Part shown: in pieces, positions 61,495 to 64,000 of the stretch
How positions within the stretch are numbered: position 1 is the first letter of the stretch
How the letters are laid out: each line of letters opens with the position of its first letter
DNA from: Micrasema longulum
Taxonomy: Eukaryota > Arthropoda > Insecta > Trichoptera > Brachycentridae
DNA: 64,000 nucleotides
Direction: 5' to 3'
NCBI GenBank assembly: GCA_022494885.1
Contig: JAGVSM010002873.1
Span: forward strand, 20,654-84,653
The notes under the pieces: generated by a model
The model's input: the letters and a program-made list of their open reading frames with translations, nothing else
Databases searched by the model: none
Told to the model about the DNA's origin: nothing
Translations under genes and position numbers: made by a program

Positions 61495-61795
61495 AAAAGG
61501 GCGGGCATATTGCCTTAAGGCAATATATTCCTACCTAACCTATCTGAGAAAATCAGTGGTATATGAACAATTTGTTAAAAAGAATAACCTGCTCAGCCTC
61601 TATCTAGAGGCTTGTCAGCAGATGGATAGAGGGAATATGGAAGGAGGTAATGAAAAATACACCACATCACCCAGACCAATTGAAAAAAAAATCCTTCATG
61701 GATTTTTTCTTGCAACTGACGGGAATCGAACCCGTGACGCCAGTTATACAGTTGGCCGTCTTACCAACTACGTCACGGCGCCAGTGAATGAATAA
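61495..61795 (-). mobile_element. tRNA-derived SINE with LINE-like 3' tail
   Basis: In reverse, the head GGCGCCGTGACGTAGTTGGT, AAGACGGCCAACTGTATAAC, GGGTTCGATTCCCGTCAGTT has intact A and B boxes. The body contains AATCCATGAAGGATT and reaches TTTCTCAGATAGGTTAGGTA then GGAATATATTGCCTTAAGGC, AATATGCCCGCCC. This 3' end equals that of the LINE at 26881-27192, including the perfect 16-bp palindrome (61509-61524). The 118-codon plus frame across it is a shadow. Confidence 0.8.
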
Positions 61796-61854
61796 TTTAA
61801 TTATAGAACAAAATATTGAAAAAAAAAAGTTTTTAGAAATAAAAATTGACCAAA

Positions 61855-61925
61855 TATCTACACTATACTATGAAGAGAGGAGGGGGTTAAGAGGAAAGGA
61901 AAGGTTGTTAATTTTACAAAGGACT
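61855..61925 (-). mobile_element. Possible LINE 3' UTR fragment
   Basis: GAAGAGAGGAGGGGGTTAAG and AGGAAAGGAAAGG are the reverse of the C/T-rich 3' UTR (CCTTTCC...CCTCTCTTC) at 26790-26840. Low complexity makes the match weak. Confidence 0.25.
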
Positions 61926-61929
61926 TTGA

Positions 61930-62540
61930 TTTATCATAAAAAAAAATAAAAAACATAGTAGTAGGTAAGTTATTTTGATTTCAACGATACTTTGATGCGA
62001 ATATTTTATTTTGTAGGTATTAGAGATTGACAAATAGTTTTATAACCAAATATGATAAATCTATTCAAGAAAGCAATATTAAAGCCATTATAATCTTTAC
62101 ATACAGTTATACCAACAAAGGTAAAATTTAAAAAATCGTTTTAATAAAAACGGACAAAATAGGTTGCATGAAAAAAAAACTAAAACATTCCATTTCATGA
62201 ATTACCTATACATCGATATTTTAATGCGCCTACGTGAATGATGCATGTGTTATTTTGTGTTTTGTATGTGAATGTCTGTCAATATGTAAATTTGTGGGAT
62301 TGTAATGAGAAATTCCGTGGAAACTCAAAATGCCTTTGAGATTATTGAAATGATCAGAATTTTAATTTAATTTTATATCATGGAAATTTAATAGTTAAAA
62401 CCGTAAAAAACAGGTTTCGTTTCTCTGGTAATGTAGTAAATTCAAAGCTAAAAGGTCCGTGGTATTTTACCCACAGAACTGTGTTTTTTATCACCCTGGA
62501 CACAGAAAAAGAGAAAAAAAACTAATAAAAAAAATATTGT
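61930..62540. other. AT-rich spacer
   Basis: Nothing recognised. Confidence 0.4.
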
Positions 62541-62543
62541 TAA

Positions 62544-62974
62544 TTGAACGTAGTTGTACAGAAAGCAGCTAGCCATAGAAAAGTGAAACTGAGATAATAG
62601 CCATTTTGTGAAAAGAGTGAATTATAAAATTTACACAATAGTTTGAATGTTTTTGACTTTAACAAACGATAAACAATAAATACATAAGTTTTTTATATAA
62701 AACAAACAAGAATCTTATTGTTTATTTGACTAGTTAAAAAGATTTTTAAAGTACTATAAGATTTTTCTAGTTTTGTGGGTGTTTTCTGCAAATTGATAAA
62801 TGCCGTTTTGGTGATCGACACCTTTTTCCGGAGGTGATTTATACAGTTTTTTTACATGAAAGCGGTCTGGCTGTTTTTAGCAGAACACAGAATCGACCTT
62901 ACTGCACCCGATAACATCAATATCTAATTTTTCCGAAATCGTGGACTGGCTGCTTTCTGCATAACTACGTTCAA
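62544..62974. mobile_element. MITE family B, copy 3 (431 bp)
   Basis: Left end TTGAACGTAGTTGTACAGAA, right end CTGGCTGCTTTCTGCATAAC then TACGTTCAA. Internal blocks are as in copies 1 and 2, including GATCGACACCTTTTTCCGGA and GCGGTCTGGCTGTTTTTAGC. Confidence 0.85.
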
Positions 62975-62979
62975 TCGTA

Positions 62980-63465
62980 ATATTATTATTGTTATTGAAA
63001 TTATACTCGTTTGAATTATGTTTGAGGGTCTTGGGTATAATTTTAGGCTATAAAACTCGTGACACCTAAACCGCTAACAAAACAAACCCACCGACTGAGG
63101 AAGTTGTTAGATAAAAAAATTACAGCTTATTTTTTTGAATATCGGTCCTTACCTTGCGCCATACTCGGCTAAGTATAGGTAACGAACTCTGCTTATTTTG
63201 TTACGGGGAATGGTCTTTATCCATTTGATTCTCTTAGGTACAAATTTTTGGGGAATTATTCAAATATTTTTCACGGTAAATTTCAGTCAAAATTAACATG
63301 CTACGAGTACTTATGTTGAAGGTAATAAATTACCTTCTATAATAAACATAATATATTATAATCATTGTAAAGGAAACAAAGTATTAAGATATATTTTGTC
63401 CCGATAAACTATTCAATAATATTTTACAATACAATGATATTTGTTCATAAAATTATAAACTCTAA
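62980..63465. other. AT-rich spacer
   Basis: Nothing recognised. Confidence 0.4.
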
Positions 63466-63469
63466 TAAA

Positions 63470-63720
63470 AAAACAGAATTTTGGAAAAAATTGATCGGAA
63501 CCAGCATGAACACAATCACAATACTAGAGAAAAGAACAAAATTAGACTTCCATTTAGGAAAAAGGCAAGTCACAAAATTCAATTTTATTTAAAGCAATTA
63601 AAAAGTATTACGAAATGAAAAAAATATTTATGAAGAAAAAAACATATCAAAATTTAAAATAATGGTCAAGACATATGTGATAAACAATTTATAAATTAAA
63701 TATATTTGTAATGTTATTAT
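63470..63720 (+). mobile_element. LINE RT C-terminal relic
   Basis: Frames give NQHEHNHNTREKNKIRLPFR then KKASHKIQFYLKQLKSITK. This is the 'HNTRxKNxIRLPxRKK' motif shared with 15140-15475 and 3735-3940. It is truncated and frameshifted. Confidence 0.6.
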
Positions 63721-63874
63721 TAGAACACACATAACAATATGTATGATATGTGTGCCCTATTTTAAGATTTAAATAAAATAATAGTTTGTCATCGGGTGCT
63801 CAGACATTAGTTTTAATTTATAATCAAATAAGAAGAGTACAGACATAATACTGTATACTTTATTATTATTTTTT

Positions 63875-64000
63875 AAGCCCACCATCCACCCGCAGCTGTT
63901 ATAGAGTCCTAAGGGACTCTCTGTCAGCTGCGCATAGAAGAAAGTTATTATAAATATTCCTAAGGAATACAAACTCTATGCAGATTAAGTATGGCGGAGG
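63875..64000. repeat. Repeat J, copy 2 (runs off the window)
   Basis: Nearly identical to 16840-16965: AAGCCCACCATCCACCCGCA, GCTGTTATAGAGTCCTAAGG, TCAGCTGCGCATAG and TATTCCTAAGGAATA, here a perfect 15-bp palindrome. The window ends at GGCGGAGG, possibly the start of a purine minisatellite like the one after copy 1. Confidence 0.6.

Noticed and set aside
61715..61785. Functional tRNA gene on the minus strand
   Set aside because: A and B boxes are intact, but the 5' GGCGCCG and 3' AGTTGCA ends do not form an acceptor stem, and the sequence continues into a SINE body with a LINE-type tail.
61439..61795. 118-codon plus-strand ORF as a gene
   Set aside because: It crosses LINE-like tail, SINE body and tRNA-like head in antisense; the protein has no independent support.
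1..64000. Bacterial operons, RBS, riboswitches, plasmid or phage origins
   Set aside because: Composition, SINE/LINE content and absence of long ORFs show eukaryotic DNA; such features are not expected and none was seen.

Overview
The window looks like eukaryotic, most probably insect (arthropod), intergenic DNA. It is strongly A+T-rich and no long open reading frame survives. I recognise no host protein-coding gene, rRNA gene or functional tRNA gene with confidence. All open frames longer than about 120 codons are either retrotransposon relics or unrecognised. The species cannot be named from the sequence. The mix of RTE-like, CR1/L2/Jockey-like and R1-like LINE fragments, tRNA-derived SINEs and hAT/mariner-type MITEs fits an insect.

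The structure is a dense, nested field of repeats. (1) A foldback family, here called FB-A, has arms of about 95 bp or more that are inverted copies of each other and outer ends beginning ACAATATTT. It recurs about 16 times (e.g. 511-795, 9963-10245, 21904-22122, 23113-23500, 40650-40975, 47540-48062). (2) MITE family B has 26-bp inverted ends and three near-complete copies (24320-24707, 29548-29977, 62544-62974). (3) SINE-C has a tRNA-like head and a poly-A tail (14710, 31343, 33788, 47797, 60508). (4) SINE-D has a tRNA-Gly-like head and a (ATG)n-type tail, with more than a dozen copies; the best is 41641-41867 with a 10-bp target duplication. (5) SINE-G (116, 16553, 46573). (6) A SINE at 61495-61790 shares its 3' end with the LINE at 25.3-27.2 kb. 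(7) There are many 5'-truncated LINE ends. The clearest are the R1-like copy at 43549-44120 (target duplication plus poly-A) and the CR1/Jockey-like array at 25310-27192, which still shows a YADD reverse-transcriptase motif.

Layout: 0-10 kb has FB-A, RTE relics and a 144-bp near-perfect hairpin (7128-7271). 10-20 kb has a hAT-like element with a nested FB-A piece, SINE-C, SINE-D and SINE-G copies and a purine-rich minisatellite. 20-30 kb has a LINE split by FB-A, the LINE array and two MITE-B copies. 30-44 kb has many SINE-D copies, a TA-flanked MITE carrying a SINE-C piece, several LINE ends, and an 883-bp unit bounded by 37-bp inverted repeats that carries SINE-D. 44-64 kb has long stretches without recognisable repeats, more LINE ends, MITE-B, a hAT end and a few GC-richer islands (13.4-13.7, 15.6-15.85, 18.9-19.1, 20.3-20.5, 43.1-43.3, 56.9-57.2, 60.9-61.2 kb). 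Those islands are the best places to look for host regulatory DNA or exons.

The elements do not form a pathway. What links them is insertion order (SINE-C in FB-A, SINE-D in an inverted-repeat unit, FB-A in RTE and hAT) and probable use of LINE machinery by SINEs through a shared 3' end. All counts and identities were made by eye.
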